Part shown: positions 9,366 to 18,236 of the stretch, in pieces
Layout of the letters: every line of letters starts with the position of its first letter
How positions within the stretch are numbered: the stretch's first letter is position 1
NCBI GenBank assembly: GCA_031538895.1
Contig: JAVKLU010000020.1
Span: forward strand, 1 to 64,000
Reading direction: 5' to 3'
Length of the DNA: 64,000 nucleotides
DNA from: JAVKLU01 sp031538895
GTDB taxonomy: Bacteria > Pseudomonadota > Gammaproteobacteria > Burkholderiales > Burkholderiaceae
The notes under the pieces: model-generated
The model's database searches: none
Seen by the model: only the letters and a program-made list of their open reading frames with translations
Told to the model about the DNA's origin: nothing
Program-made: the position numbers and the translations under genes

Positions 9366-11990
9366 ATGGTTCAATTCGCCAAAGAAACCCTCCCCATTTC
9401 TCTAGAAGACGAGATGCGCAAAAGTTATCTCGATTACGCCATGAGTGTGATTGTGGGACGTGCGCTGCCCGATGTTCGTGATGGTTTAAAACCGGTGCAT
9501 CGACGCGTTTTGTTTGCGATGCACGAAACCAATAATGTGTGGAATCGTTCTTACGTCAAATGCGCACGCGTCGTTGGGGAGGTGATGGGTAAATACCATC
9601 CTCATGGCGATCAAGCGATTTACGACACTTTGGTGCGAATGGCGCAAAATTTTTCATTGCGCTATCCACTGGTTGATGGACAAGGAAACTTTGGCTCGAT
9701 CGATGGCGACAACGCTGCGGCAATGCGTTACACCGAGTGCCGACTGGACAAAATCGCTGACGAGTTACTGGCCGATATTGATAAAGACACCGTTGACTTT
9801 GTTCCCAATTACGACGGCAAAGAGCGCGAACCGGCCGTACTGCCAACACGCTTGCCGAACTTGTTAATCAATGGGTCATCGGGAATTGCGGTGGGAATGG
9901 CGACCAATATTCCGCCGCACAATTTAAATGAAATTACTAAAGGTGTACTGTATTTGCTGGCCAATCCTGAAGCGACGATTGATGAGTTGATGGGTTTTAT
10001 TCCGGCGCCTGATTTTCCTACTGGCGGTTTAATTTATGGCGTATCGGGAATTCGCGACGCCTATCACAGCGGACGTGGACGCGTCGTGATGCGCGCCAAA
10101 ACACATTTTGAACCATACGGTTCGGGTGATCGCCAAGCGATTGTTGTCGACGAAATTCCTTACCAAGTCAATAAAAAAAGCCTGATCGAACGGATGGCTG
10201 AATTGGTACGCGATAAAAAATTAGACGGCATTAGCGATGCACGCGACGAGTCCGATAAATCGGGGATGCGTTTAGTGATTGAGTTAAAACGCGGTGAAAT
10301 CCCTGAAGTCGTATTAAATAATTTATACAAACACACACAGTTACAAGACAGCTTTGGAATCAATATGGTGGCGCTGGTCGATGGTCAGCCGCGCTTATTG
10401 AATATCAAACAAGTCTTGCAATCTTTTCTCAATCACCGCCGCGAAGTCATCACACGCCGCACCGTTTTTGAATTACGCAAAGCGCGTGATCGCGGTCATG
10501 TGCTGGAAGGTTTAGCCGTGGCACTGGCCAACATCGATGACTTTATCGCCTTGATTAAAGCCGCGCCAACACCGCCTGAAGCGCGCATCGCCCTGATGAA
10601 TAAAACTTGGGATTCATCCTTAGTGCGAAATATGTTGGAGCGTGCTGCGCAAAATAACGCGGGCGATGTCAGTGCCTATCGTCCGGAATCTTTGCCGGCT
10701 GATTTTGGTTTGCAAGGTGATGGTTTGTATCGTTTGTCAGAAATTCAAGCGCAAGAAATTTTGCAGATGCGTTTGCAACGTTTGACCGGTTTAGAGCAAG
10801 ACAAAATCTTGAACGAATATCATGAAATCATGACGCACATCAGCGACTTGATTGATATTTTAAAAACGCCTGCTCGGGTCACACAAATCATCATTGAAGA
10901 AACCACTGCCGTGCAATTGGCTTACGGTGAAGGTAATCCACGTCGTTCAGAAATCGAACTCAATTCAGCGGATTTAGAAACTGAAGATTTAATCACGCCA
11001 GAAAACCGCGTTGTCACCATCAGTCACACCGGTTATATCAAAGCACAAGCGCTCTCGGACTACCGCGCGCAAAAACGCGGCGGACGCGGCAAAGCGGCCA
11101 CTCAAATGAAAGAAGACGATTGGGTTGAACAATTATTTATTGGCCATACACATGACTTTATTTTGTTCTTCTCAAACCGTGGTCGCGTGTACTGGCAAAA
11201 AGTATGGGAACTGCCAATCGGCAGTCGTGCTGGGCGTGGCAAACCACTGGTCAATTTATTCCCTATGGAAGAGGGTGAAAAAATCACCGTCACCTTGCCA
11301 TTGGATGGCGGGATGAGCAAATTTCCCCAAGACCATTTTGTATTTTTAGGAACCGCCGCCGGCGTAGTGAAAAAAACACCTTTGTCGGAGTTTTCTAACC
11401 CACGCAAAAACGGCATCATCGCGGTTGATTTAGATGAAGGTGATGTCTTGATCGGCGCCGCGTTGACTGATGGCACATACGACGTGATGCTGTTCTCTGA
11501 CGCGGGTAAAGCAGTACGCTTTGACGAAAACGATGTGCGCAGTGTCGGCCGTGGGGCACGCGGTGTTCGCGGAATGAATTTAGATGAAGGTCAATCGGTG
11601 ATTGCCTTACTGGTGGCTAAAGACGAAGCACAATCGGTGCTGACCGCCACTGAAAACGGTTTTGGTAAACGCACCTCGATTACTGAATACACGCGCCATG
11701 GCCGTGGTACTAAAGGAATGACGGCGATCAAGACCTCGGAACGAAACGGTAAAGTTGTCGCCGCGACGCTGGCGAACGATACTGACGAAGTGATGTTGAT
11801 CACCAACGGCGGTATATTGATTCGCACCCGTGTGGCTGAGATTCGAGAAATGGGGCGCGCGACACAAGGCGTGCGTTTAATTTCAATTGATGAAAACAGT
11901 TTACTGTCCGGCCTGCACCGGATTAACGAGGCAATGATTGGTGATGATGAAGAAGAAGAAGGTGAAGATGATTTTTTCTTAGTCGGTTAA
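9366..11990 (+). CDS. gyrA: DNA gyrase subunit A
   Basis: GyrA forms the A2B2 gyrase that introduces negative supercoils. With the ATG at 9366 the numbering matches E. coli GyrA exactly: the quinolone-resistance region reads HPHGDQAIYD with residues 83 and 87 being Gln and Asp, and the catalytic tyrosine falls at 122 in AAAMRYTE. The C-terminal pinwheel domain carries the GyrA box, here QKRGGRG, and the protein ends in an acidic tail (DDEEEEGEDD). The open frame extends 13 codons further upstream, but that extension is not conserved in the family. Gln at position 83, where most bacteria have Ser or Thr, is notable. Confidence 0.96.
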   Translation: MVQFAKETLPISLEDEMRKSYLDYAMSVIVGRALPDVRDGLKPVHRRVLFAMHETNNVWNRSYVKCARVVGEVMGKYHPHGDQAIYDTLVRMAQNFSLRYPLVDGQGNFGSIDGDNAAAMRYTECRLDKIADELLADIDKDTVDFVPNYDGKEREPAVLPTRLPNLLINGSSGIAVGMATNIPPHNLNEITKGVLYLLANPEATIDELMGFIPAPDFPTGGLIYGVSGIRDAYHSGRGRVVMRAKTHFEPYGSGDRQAIVVDEIPYQVNKKSLIERMAELVRDKKLDGISDARDESDKSGMRLVIELKRGEIPEVVLNNLYKHTQLQDSFGINMVALVDGQPRLLNIKQVLQSFLNHRREVITRRTVFELRKARDRGHVLEGLAVALANIDDFIALIKAAPTPPEARIALMNKTWDSSLVRNMLERAAQNNAGDVSAYRPESLPADFGLQGDGLYRLSEIQAQEILQMRLQRLTGLEQDKILNEYHEIMTHISDLIDILKTPARVTQIIIEETTAVQLAYGEGNPRRSEIELNSADLETEDLITPENRVVTISHTGYIKAQALSDYRAQKRGGRGKAATQMKEDDWVEQLFIGHTHDFILFFSNRGRVYWQKVWELPIGSRAGRGKPLVNLFPMEEGEKITVTLPLDGGMSKFPQDHFVFLGTAAGVVKKTPLSEFSNPRKNGIIAVDLDEGDVLIGAALTDGTYDVMLFSDAGKAVRFDENDVRSVGRGARGVRGMNLDEGQSVIALLVAKDEAQSVLTATENGFGKRTSITEYTRHGRGTKGMTAIKTSERNGKVVAATLANDTDEVMLITNGGILIRTRVAEIREMGRATQGVRLISIDENSLLSGLHRINEAMIGDDEEEEGEDDFFLVG

Positions 11991-12057
11991 GCGCACAGAA
12001 CTAAGCGCACAGAACTAAGCGTACAGAACTCAGCGCAGAGAACTAAGCGCGCAGGTC
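11988..12057. repeat. Five tandem copies of a 14-bp repeat at the gyrA stop codon
   Basis: Units of the form TAAGCGCACAGAAC follow each other five times. The first unit supplies the gyrA TAA stop codon. The first two copies are identical and later ones drift by one to four bases. The tract fills the gap between gyrA and the convergent SDR gene. It is not a hairpin terminator. Confidence 0.9.
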
Positions 12058-12077
12058 TAAGGAAAAACCTGAATCAT

Positions 12078-12977
12078 TCATTTATCTTTTTCAGACAGCC
12101 ATGCTTGATTCCAATAATGAGAAAGCGGCAATTGTGTATTGCCCAGTATTGAAGCGAATGCACTTGATGCGCTGACGTTATCGAGCGCTAAGAGCGCCAG
12201 AGTTTCACTACACCATGGTGCAAAGGGCACATAGTCGCCCAGACGTGCACTTAAGCGAGTCATCCACGCAGGCAAGACGAGTATTCGCGCAGCCCTTCGA
12301 CCTTGTTGCTCACGCAAATTGGCAATAAAAGCGGCAAGAGGCAAGGCACTTGTACCGACGCATTCATACATGGCGTCAATTTTGGAATGTCTTAACAAAC
12401 TCGCCACACCTCTGGCCAAATCTTGCACTGCAATGGGTTGTACTTGTGCGCTTAACACTGGTTTGGGCAGTACGAGCATCGGCAGTTTTGACAAGGCAAC
12501 AAACATCTTGCTACTGGCGCCACCCGCCCCAAAGATGATGCTGGGGCGTAGCACCGTGCCGCTCAGTTGCTCTTTTTTAATCAGCGATAACAAATGAATA
12601 TCCGCTTCACGCTTAGTGGCCGCGTAGTCAGTTGGGTTGTCCAATGCAGTGCTGCCAACCCCTAGTGCAGAAATTTGGATCACCCGAATTGGCGTGGCGC
12701 GCATCTGACTGACTGTTGCACAAGCATCAAACAAGGCTTTTGGCGTATCGCTATGCACCGCTTTCAGTGGGCGCGATTGACTGTCGCGTAGCACGCCAAC
12801 CGCATTGATCACCACATCTATATTTTCCAGACGTGCAATCCATACCTCAGGATAGGTATCTTTGGCAAAATCCGCTTTGACTTCAACAATAGTATGCCCT
12901 TCTATAATCAGCGCCGCTTTAATATTGCGCCCCACAAAGCCCCGCGCACCGCACAGCAAAATATTTAGCGTACTCAT
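12078..12977 (-). CDS. NAD(P)-binding SDR / NmrA-like epimerase family protein
   Basis: The 299-residue protein starts with a Rossmann nucleotide-binding loop (LCGARGFVGRNIKAAL, GxxGxxG type), continues with DVVINAVGVLRD and ends its core with the DYAATKREAD segment, in which Tyr and Lys occupy the catalytic YxxxK positions. It resembles the atypical SDR group related to complex I subunit NDUFA9 and NmrA-like regulators. The substrate cannot be read from sequence. A strong Shine-Dalgarno (AAAGGAG) lies 9 bases upstream of the ATG. The gene is divergent from the RfaH-like gene with only 40 bp between the two starts, so their promoters must overlap. Confidence 0.75.
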   Translation of the reverse strand: MSTLNILLCGARGFVGRNIKAALIIEGHTIVEVKADFAKDTYPEVWIARLENIDVVINAVGVLRDSQSRPLKAVHSDTPKALFDACATVSQMRATPIRVIQISALGVGSTALDNPTDYAATKREADIHLLSLIKKEQLSGTVLRPSIIFGAGGASSKMFVALSKLPMLVLPKPVLSAQVQPIAVQDLARGVASLLRHSKIDAMYECVGTSALPLAAFIANLREQQGRRAARILVLPAWMTRLSARLGDYVPFAPWCSETLALLALDNVSASSAFASILGNTQLPLSHYWNQAWLSEKDK

Positions 12978-13017
12978 AAAACGTTCTCCTTTGAATAATT
13001 GGTCAGATCAAATATCG

Positions 13018-13605
13018 ATGTTAAAAAATCAGTCTGTAATTAACGCTCAACAAAGCTCTCAAAACGCTTCAGAAAGTGTCCGAACCTCAAGTACTCTAAA
13101 TGGCCTAAGCGCTTCGTGGTATTTGGTGCACACCAAACCGCGCCAAGAAGACACTGCGCTGATCAATCTCGAACAGCAGGGATACATGTGCTATTTACCC
13201 AAACTGCAAATCGAAAGAATTCGTCGTCACAAAGCCGAAGTCGTCATCGAGCCAATGTTTCCTCGTTATTTATTTATCCAACTGAATCAGCGTGACGAAA
13301 ATCAAAGTTGGGCGCCAATCCGATCCACCATCGGTGTCAGCCAGCTAGTGCGCTTTGGCACACAGATTGCAAAAGTTGATGATCGATTGCTTGATTTATT
13401 GCGCTCTCGCGAATCGACCCACCCTACCGAATCATTATTCCAGCCAGGTGAACACGTTCGCGTTACTGAGGGTCCATTTATCGGTTTTGAAGCGATCTAT
13501 CAAACCACCGATGCCGAGCGCCGTTCAATGATTTTGTTAGAGTTTCTCAACAAACCCGTGTCTGTCAAAATCAATACGGCGGGTCTCGAAAAAATTGCGT
13601 CGTAG
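13018..13605 (+). CDS. RfaH/NusG-family transcription antitermination protein
   Basis: The 195-residue product has the NusG N-terminal domain: SWYLVHTKPRQEDTALINLEQQGY, then PMFPRYLFIQL and IRSTIGVSQLVRFG. A KOW-type C-terminal domain follows (FQPGEHVRVTEGPFIGFEAIY). The KPRQE start and spacing fit RfaH or another specialised NusG paralogue more than general NusG, which normally sits beside secE and rplK. Such proteins bind RNA polymerase at ops-type pauses and promote transcription of long polysaccharide or secretion operons. The start at 13018 leaves an unconserved Ser/Gln-rich leader of about 36 residues. A wzz-like gene lies 1.3 kb away, which fits a polysaccharide link. Confidence 0.8.
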   Translation: MLKNQSVINAQQSSQNASESVRTSSTLNGLSASWYLVHTKPRQEDTALINLEQQGYMCYLPKLQIERIRRHKAEVVIEPMFPRYLFIQLNQRDENQSWAPIRSTIGVSQLVRFGTQIAKVDDRLLDLLRSRESTHPTESLFQPGEHVRVTEGPFIGFEAIYQTTDAERRSMILLEFLNKPVSVKINTAGLEKIAS

Positions 13606-13649
13606 TTGTATTAGCGTGTACTAACCTGTTCTAGCGCATGCAAAAGTAC

Positions 13650-14663
13650 CTACGCGGTCTTTTGAACCTCGCGTGTAAAGCCCTCTAACAACGATCGCAT
13701 TTTGGCCCTAGTCAAACGATTACCATGTTGACGCACGACTTCGGCGGCACAACGATTGCCTAATAAGGCGGCCTGCGCAGGGTGATAACCCTGCGTCACT
13801 GCGTATAAAAAAGCACCTGCAAACATATCACCCGCACCGTTGGTATCGACTGCCTCGACCACAGGAGTGGGCACTTCAACCTGAAAATCTTTAGCTAGGA
13901 TTAAACATCCTCGCGCGCCGCGTGTCACGCACACTGTTTTGGCGAGTACGCTTATGCTCGATTCGACGTTTGACCAGTCGTCGCTACCGCACCAGGTTTT
14001 GGCTTCCTCTTCGTTACAAAACACATAATCCAAACCACCTGCAAGCATGGCATCAAGACCAGATCGGCAAAAACGAATCATGCTGACATCACTCAAAGTC
14101 AAAGCCAAAGCGACTCCTGCGCCACGTGCAAAGCTTTTGCCTTTGATCGCCGCCATCAAGCCGGTGGGCGATGCCGCAAGATAACCTTCCATGTAATAAA
14201 TGGCCGATTGTGTAATCTCTTTGGGCTGCAAAGAAGCATCATCTAATTGGGCGCTGACACCCAAAAAAGTACACATGCTGCGTTCCGCGTCGGGTGTCAC
14301 AAACACGAGACAACTGCCGGTTTGTCCTTGCTGCTCCTTGGTATTTGACACATTTGTCGCCACCCCATTACGTCGCAAATCATCTGCGTAAAAATGACCC
14401 AATTCATCGTCAGAAACTCGGCACGAATAAAATGCCCGTCCTCCTAACTGCGACAGCGCGACAACGGTATTGCCTGCAGACCCTCCCCCTGTTTTACGCG
14501 GCGTCAGATCGACGACATGATTTAACAACTCGGCGCGACGATCTTGATCAACCAAAGTCATGTGTCGTTTATCGACGCCCATGTTTTGTAATTGCGCGTC
14601 GCTGACTTCGTATTCTGAATCGACCAGCGCATTGCCGACCGCGTATAAATGGTGATCAAACAT
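13650..14663 (-). CDS. PfkB-family carbohydrate/nucleoside kinase (adenosine kinase-like)
   Basis: The 337-residue protein is a ribokinase-fold kinase. GGSAGNTVVALSQLGG near residue 60 is the substrate and lid glycine motif, VCVTRGARGCL precedes the active site, and VDTNGAGDMFAGAFLYAV is the PfkB signature 2 with the catalytic Asp in GAGD. The overall pattern, including the YAVGNALVDSEYEVSD start and the C-terminal GNRCAAEVVRQHG, matches proteins annotated as adenosine kinases in proteobacteria, which would phosphorylate adenosine or a related nucleoside with ATP. Substrate specificity is inferred, not seen. Confidence 0.8.
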   Translation of the reverse strand: MFDHHLYAVGNALVDSEYEVSDAQLQNMGVDKRHMTLVDQDRRAELLNHVVDLTPRKTGGGSAGNTVVALSQLGGRAFYSCRVSDDELGHFYADDLRRNGVATNVSNTKEQQGQTGSCLVFVTPDAERSMCTFLGVSAQLDDASLQPKEITQSAIYYMEGYLAASPTGLMAAIKGKSFARGAGVALALTLSDVSMIRFCRSGLDAMLAGGLDYVFCNEEEAKTWCGSDDWSNVESSISVLAKTVCVTRGARGCLILAKDFQVEVPTPVVEAVDTNGAGDMFAGAFLYAVTQGYHPAQAALLGNRCAAEVVRQHGNRLTRAKMRSLLEGFTREVQKTA

Positions 14664-14732
14664 GTAGATATGTTGTGGTCAAAGAAGATGCGAAAATTTA
14701 TCTGATCGCGACTGTTTTAGCGACTGTCTTAT

Positions 14733-14837
14733 TTAAAGATCAGCGATCACTTGTTCAAAATCCCCAAGTTCCATCAGATCGCTCCAAATTTCTGCGGCTT
14801 CTGCAATATACGCGGCATGGATAGGCGGGCAAGTCTG
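14733..14837 (-). pseudogene. Start-less ORF remnant downstream of the wzz-like gene
   Basis: On the minus strand a 34-codon open stretch ends in TAA and reads like the C-terminus of a real protein (AYIAEAAEIWSDLMEL, then GDFEQVIADL). It is preceded by an in-frame TGA with no start codon in between. I do not recognise the family. It lies directly downstream of the wzz-like gene, so it may be the last scrap of a neighbouring gene lost by deletion. A short coincidental ORF cannot be excluded. Confidence 0.35.
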
Positions 14838-14851
14838 TCAGAAACCACTCT

Positions 14852-15643
14852 CTAGCTCTTGCTCAGTCCCAAAGACCGCTTGATCTGTTGAATTTTAATT
14901 GCCGCGCTTTCGTCTTGTACCGCGCCTCGCCAAGCCTTGCGCACAAAAACAAATAGCAGCAAAACAAAAGCAGAAGCCAAGGTCGCTAACACGATAATGA
15001 GACTGCGCTTTGGCGACACTGGCTTTGACGACAGGCTGGGTTCTTGAGCAAACACCTCCGCACCCCTCGCTTTTAACTTCAAACTCAACTCTATATTATC
15101 GACTCTTGGATCCACAATATCTGTCTTATTGCTAGATCGCCTAAATGTGCCTACCCCATCAGCAATCAACTGATGATTCAAGGCCATTTTTTGCACAATC
15201 GCCTCCCGTTCTTGACCTTTAGGTTGTAGCTCGATGAGTAACACTTCTACCGCATTGCGGCCTAAGGCTTGGGCGTCTTCAGGGCTCGTTCCTTTCGCCA
15301 CGAGAGTGGCCAATTTAGTTTTTTTGTCGATTGAGTACGAAAGATTTTGTTTTAGCAACTGACGCGCATCGTCTTTTACCCCATCGGCCTTGGCCAAGAA
15401 GCCAAATTTGTCAATCAATTGGTCCAGTACAGGCGTAGTATGGAGTAATGCGATTTCTTCATCATTCAAACGTAGACTGGCGATGGATTCATAAGTCTTA
15501 GGGCATAAAAAACTTACCCCACCGGCTAAAATAGCCACCACCAAAGGACCAATGATCAACAATCGCCAAGCCTCGGCCAGCGTGACCAAAATATCCAGTA
15601 GGCTAATCTCATCATCGCTTGGTTCTATTATTTGTTCTGTCAT
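14852..15643 (-). CDS. Wzz/chain-length determinant family membrane protein
   Basis: The 263-residue protein has the Wzz topology: a short cytoplasmic N-terminus (DEISLLDILVTLAEAW), a first transmembrane helix (about 27-48), a large periplasmic region with coiled-coil character, and a second helix near the C-terminus (about 213-235) preceded by the proline-containing SSKPVSPKRS segment typical of polysaccharide co-polymerases. Such proteins set the chain length of O-antigen or exopolysaccharide made by the Wzy pathway. No glycosyltransferases, Wzx or Wzy genes are in view, so it is an orphan here. The nearest related function is the RfaH-like gene. Confidence 0.75.
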   Translation of the reverse strand: MTEQIIEPSDDEISLLDILVTLAEAWRLLIIGPLVVAILAGGVSFLCPKTYESIASLRLNDEEIALLHTTPVLDQLIDKFGFLAKADGVKDDARQLLKQNLSYSIDKKTKLATLVAKGTSPEDAQALGRNAVEVLLIELQPKGQEREAIVQKMALNHQLIADGVGTFRRSSNKTDIVDPRVDNIELSLKLKARGAEVFAQEPSLSSKPVSPKRSLIIVLATLASAFVLLLFVFVRKAWRGAVQDESAAIKIQQIKRSLGLSKS

Positions 15644-15769
15644 AACTCAAGATGGGTGGAATCAATTAAACGGTTCTTATGCTTAGTTCTTGTGCTTAGT
15701 TTGCGCATAAACATTGCCCAAGCGATGTTCTTGTCGTTCAGTCAAGTTTTAATCATTGCCAAAAGTCAC

Positions 15770-15858
<89 letters not shown>

Positions 15859-15945
15859 GTATACAGACACTGCAATTAACGCTTGATTATAAGGGTTGAG
15901 GATAAGAGTTGAGGCGGTGGCGGTTCTTGATCTGATCGCCTGACC

Positions 15946-17208
15946 TCACCAATTTTCTAAGGGCAATGCGCGTTCATTTTCTAACAATGTCTGAATCGTT
16001 TCGCGTTCACGAATCACAGTGACGCGATCGCCTTTGACCAAAATTTCTGCTGCGCGCGGACGCGTGTTGTAATTAGAACTCATGCTCATACCATACGCGC
16101 CAACGTCATGCAAGGCCAGCACATCGCCCAACTTAACCGCCAAAGCACGTGCGTTACCCAGCGTATCGCCCGTTTCACAAATAGGGCCGACGACCTCATA
16201 AATATGCTCGGGTTCATCATCACGTTGTTGGACAGCGCTGATGTGGTGATAGGCTTGATACAAGGATGGACGCATCAAATCATTCATCGCCGCATCAATG
16301 ATTAAAAAATTTTTATGTTGGCCCAATTTACGCACCCGCGTTTGGCTTAACAAAACCGCACTGGCGCCGACAATCGAACGACCGGGTTCAAAAATGACTT
16401 GTGCTTGTGCTTGCCGCGCTTTGATTCGCTGTGTCACTTGCGTGACAAAATCAGTCACCGCCGGCGAGTTTTCCTGCGCACGATACGGTATTCCTACGCC
16501 ACCCCCAATATCAATGTGCGCTAAGTGAATTCCGAGGCCTTGCAATTCTGCGCACAAATCAAGCACCCGATCAGTCGCGTCAAGCAGCGGTTGCAATTCC
16601 AAAATTTGCGATCCAATATGGCAATCGATTCCCACAATATCCAAATGCGGCAATTGTTGCGCGTACTGATACGCGCTTAGGGCTGCGGTATGCGCGATGC
16701 CAAATTTATTTTCTGCCAAACCTGTCGAAATATAGGGATGCGTTTTCGCATCGATATTGGGGTTAATCCGTAAAGAAATGGGCGCGCGCATATTAAGTTC
16801 TTGAGCAATCGAATTGAGCTGATCGAGCTCATCAGTTGACTCAACGTTAAAACATTTAATCCCCGCGTGCAGCGCTGCGCGCATTTCCCAATCGCTTTTA
16901 CCAACGCCCGAAAAAATCACTTTATTCGCCGCACCGCCGGCTAACAATACACGTTGCAATTCGCCGCCCGACACGATGTCAAATCCTGCGCCCCACTGCG
17001 CCAGCAATTGCAATAACGCGCGGTTGCCATTGGCTTTTACCGAATAAGCAATCAATGCACCGGCAGCTTGCGCAGGTGTTTGATAGGCATGAAACGCGCG
17101 ATGTAGTTGGGCGTAGGAGTAAACAAATAAAGGCGTGCCGTATTGTTGTGCGAGCTCCAGCAGAGGCAGGTTTTCAACTTGTAATTGTTGGTTTTTATAA
17201 GCGAACAT
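15946..17208 (-). CDS. lysA: Diaminopimelate decarboxylase
   Basis: LysA removes CO2 from meso-diaminopimelate to make lysine and uses pyridoxal phosphate. The PLP lysine lies in AYSVKANGN near residue 50. Other family blocks are DIVSGGELQR, HIGSQILEL, HIDIGGGVGIPY, EPGRSIVG and the cysteine motif CETGDTLG. The 420-residue length is normal. The frame runs 23 codons further upstream through a Phe-rich stretch that looks non-coding; the ATG at 17208 gives the usual N-terminus. lysA is often found beside lppL and cyaY, which are not seen here. Confidence 0.95.
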   Translation of the reverse strand: MFAYKNQQLQVENLPLLELAQQYGTPLFVYSYAQLHRAFHAYQTPAQAAGALIAYSVKANGNRALLQLLAQWGAGFDIVSGGELQRVLLAGGAANKVIFSGVGKSDWEMRAALHAGIKCFNVESTDELDQLNSIAQELNMRAPISLRINPNIDAKTHPYISTGLAENKFGIAHTAALSAYQYAQQLPHLDIVGIDCHIGSQILELQPLLDATDRVLDLCAELQGLGIHLAHIDIGGGVGIPYRAQENSPAVTDFVTQVTQRIKARQAQAQVIFEPGRSIVGASAVLLSQTRVRKLGQHKNFLIIDAAMNDLMRPSLYQAYHHISAVQQRDDEPEHIYEVVGPICETGDTLGNARALAVKLGDVLALHDVGAYGMSMSSNYNTRPRAAEILVKGDRVTVIRERETIQTLLENERALPLENW

Positions 17209-17314
17209 CGTGAACAAATGAAAGATAAAAATAAAAGTGAAAATGAAAGTGAAGTATCGCTTGAAATTGAAGATCAATAGACCTCACACCGCGCGTTCAC
17301 AACAAAGCACCCCA

Positions 17315-18073
17315 TTACATCGGGTGCAACAAGCGCAAGGGACGAAATAATTCTTGCATGGCGGCGTTATGAATAAAACTTAAGTTATACGGATGTTCCG
17401 ACGCTAATGTGGGCAGAATTGTAAAAGTTTCAAGCGAACATCGCTGCATGGTTGCTTGCGCAATATTGCCCCATAACAAGCAGGTGGGGGCTTGTGCTTG
17501 CCCCGCCAAAGCACGCATCACACTGTTTAACAAAGCTTGCCAATGCGCGGCCTCGCGTTGGGGTGTGATATTTGGACGAAACACCAAGGCGGCGTTTAAT
17601 AACAAAAAGCCGCGCGCCAATAAATTGGCCTGCAACTGCGCGCCGCTTTGAATCAATTGCGTCCTTGGGACATTCAGTAAATCATTGGTATTGTCGGCGG
17701 ACAATAATCCATCGGCCAGCAATAACATTTTGACAAAATTCCGTAACGAGGTGGCGCGGTTAACCTCACGCGACAAACCGCCTCCATCAGACCGCCACAA
17801 AGACATCACGGCACCATCCATAAAGCTGTAACCGTTCGCACTGGCCGCACGCGGATAAGGCGCTTCACCCAAGAGTACAAAACGGACTTGATCGCGTGGC
17901 ACCGAAAACGCGGCAAAAATATGACCACGATGAGGTAAAAAATAGTCTGTATTTAACTGCGTAAAATAATCAGGCGTGCGCGCATTGATTGCCGTCACGC
18001 CTTCGTATAAAACCTCATGCCAGCTACTGTGAGAATAATTTTTAATCAGGGTAAACATGTTTTGATCAATCAT
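17315..18073 (-). CDS. Uracil-DNA glycosylase-like protein with altered active-site motif
   Basis: The 252-residue protein aligns along its length with family-1 uracil-DNA glycosylases: FVLLGEAPYP at the position of motif 1, a hydrophobic strand with Asn (GFLLLNAALVF), a WGNIAQ block matching LLWG.AQ, and SEHPYNLSF at the position of motif HPSPLS. In canonical Ung motif 1 is GQDPYH, whose Asp activates the water molecule. Here the Gln-Asp pair is replaced by Glu-Ala and the His by Pro. The C-terminal His is kept. It may be a glycosylase using Glu differently, an enzyme with another base specificity, or an inactive relative. No other ung is in the window. Confidence 0.65.
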   Translation of the reverse strand: MIDQNMFTLIKNYSHSSWHEVLYEGVTAINARTPDYFTQLNTDYFLPHRGHIFAAFSVPRDQVRFVLLGEAPYPRAASANGYSFMDGAVMSLWRSDGGGLSREVNRATSLRNFVKMLLLADGLLSADNTNDLLNVPRTQLIQSGAQLQANLLARGFLLLNAALVFRPNITPQREAAHWQALLNSVMRALAGQAQAPTCLLWGNIAQATMQRCSLETFTILPTLASEHPYNLSFIHNAAMQELFRPLRLLHPM

Positions 18074-18236
18074 TTTTGCAAGGTTTTAACGCCGACAATA
18101 AAAACAGATTCTCTTGAACTGGTGATTCTTTTGAAGTCTTAATTGTGTCGACCCATCTGGCGCACTCATATAATTTCCAGATCAGTGTTTATTGCTTGTT
18201 ATATTGTTGGTTAACTCAAATATTTTTACAGTACGT

